A DNA stretch of 5,949 bases from JAALKW01 sp033791145. Lineage in GTDB: Bacteria; Pseudomonadota; Gammaproteobacteria; Legionellales; Legionellaceae. The notes under the pieces are model-generated. The model was given only the letters and a program-made list of their open reading frames with translations. It was not told the DNA's origin and ran no database searches. The position numbers were made by a program, and so were the translations under genes. The stretch is taken from NCBI GenBank assembly GCA_033791145.1, contig JASJHH010000208.1, positions 1-5,949 on the forward strand, in the 5' to 3' direction. Each line of letters begins with the position of its first letter. The first letter of the stretch is position 1. Positions 5,643 through 5,949 of this stretch are shown here, piece after piece.

Positions 5643-5949
5643 ATGCAACTGAAGCAAAGAGAAGTTATTTTATTAAAACCAACCCCTGCATTTTTATCTT
5701 TTTTGGCAGGGCAATTACCAGAAGTCGCACTACCTAATCTTAAGTTATTACAAACCGATACCACAGCATATACCCTACCCCTTCATGAAACAGAAGATGA
5801 ACTGTTGGACACGCTTGAAGCCAATTTTTTACGTATGTTTCAATATGAAATTAAACGCTGGCTTGGAGCGGAAGCGCTTTTAAATTTAAACGCTAGTTTT
5901 CTTGATTTTTTGTGTTGCTTTAAATTTGAAATGCATTCTCATATCGTGG
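5643..5949 (+). CDS. Unrecognised protein, N-terminal 102 residues
   Basis: An open frame from ATG 5643 runs to the right edge without a stop, giving 102 residues of an incomplete protein. Its start is well supported by AAGGAG (5630-5635), 7 nt upstream. I do not recognise the family. The N-terminus (MQLKQREVILLKPTPAFLSF) has no signal peptide or clear membrane helix. Residues 48-60 are acidic (HETEDELLDTLEA). Residues 61-77 are aromatic and basic and look helical (FLRMFQYEIKRWLG). Residues 79-95 are hydrophobic with a Cys-Cys pair at 91-92. Base composition resembles the neighbours. It lies in the pyrE orientation after 145 bp that hold several inverted repeats, so it may have its own control. 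A lineage-restricted cytosolic protein is likely, but that is inference. Confidence 0.85.
   Translation, partial: MQLKQREVILLKPTPAFLSFLAGQLPEVALPNLKLLQTDTTAYTLPLHETEDELLDTLEANFLRMFQYEIKRWLGAEALLNLNASFLDFLCCFKFEMHSHIV

Noticed and set aside
5540..5764. Minus-strand 74-codon open frame across the start of the unknown gene
   Set aside because: The plus-strand frame has a strong Shine-Dalgarno and stays open to the edge. The minus frame crosses the hairpin region and has no recognisable motif.

Overview
This AT-rich window carries six protein-coding genes with little space between them and looks like a bacterial chromosome core region. The proteins are clearly gammaproteobacterial: SecA matches E. 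coli residue for residue through the first two ATPase motifs, and DusA, HemF and PyrE follow the E. coli-type families along their whole length. Low GC plus this gene set suggests an AT-rich lineage such as the Legionellales (Legionella, Coxiella and relatives). That placement is inference; no single feature proves it. I see no mobile element, CRISPR array, tRNA, rRNA or phage gene.

Layout. Positions 1-2417 (minus) hold the first 805 codons of secA, the ATPase motor of protein export; its C-terminus lies beyond the left edge. Upstream on the same strand, 69 bp away, is dusA (2487-3470), a tRNA dihydrouridine synthase; the two are probably co-transcribed at least in part. A 108-bp divergent region separates dusA from hemF (3579-4502, plus), the oxygen-dependent coproporphyrinogen oxidase of heme synthesis. 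hemF runs head-on into a small cold-shock-domain gene (4499-4738, minus), and the two stop codons overlap. The cold-shock gene diverges from pyrE (4862-5497, plus), orotate phosphoribosyltransferase of pyrimidine synthesis. After a 145-bp gap rich in inverted repeats, an unrecognised gene starts at 5643 and runs off the right edge.

The genes do not form one pathway. They are housekeeping functions for export, tRNA modification, heme, RNA chaperoning and UMP synthesis, packed with alternating orientation. The points most worth a second look are in the control regions and at the right end: the overlapping hemF/cold-shock stops, a TTAACAA-type motif recurring in all three spacers that precede plus-strand genes, the inverted repeats upstream of the last gene, and that gene itself. 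I found no evidence of a new multi-gene system within the window.
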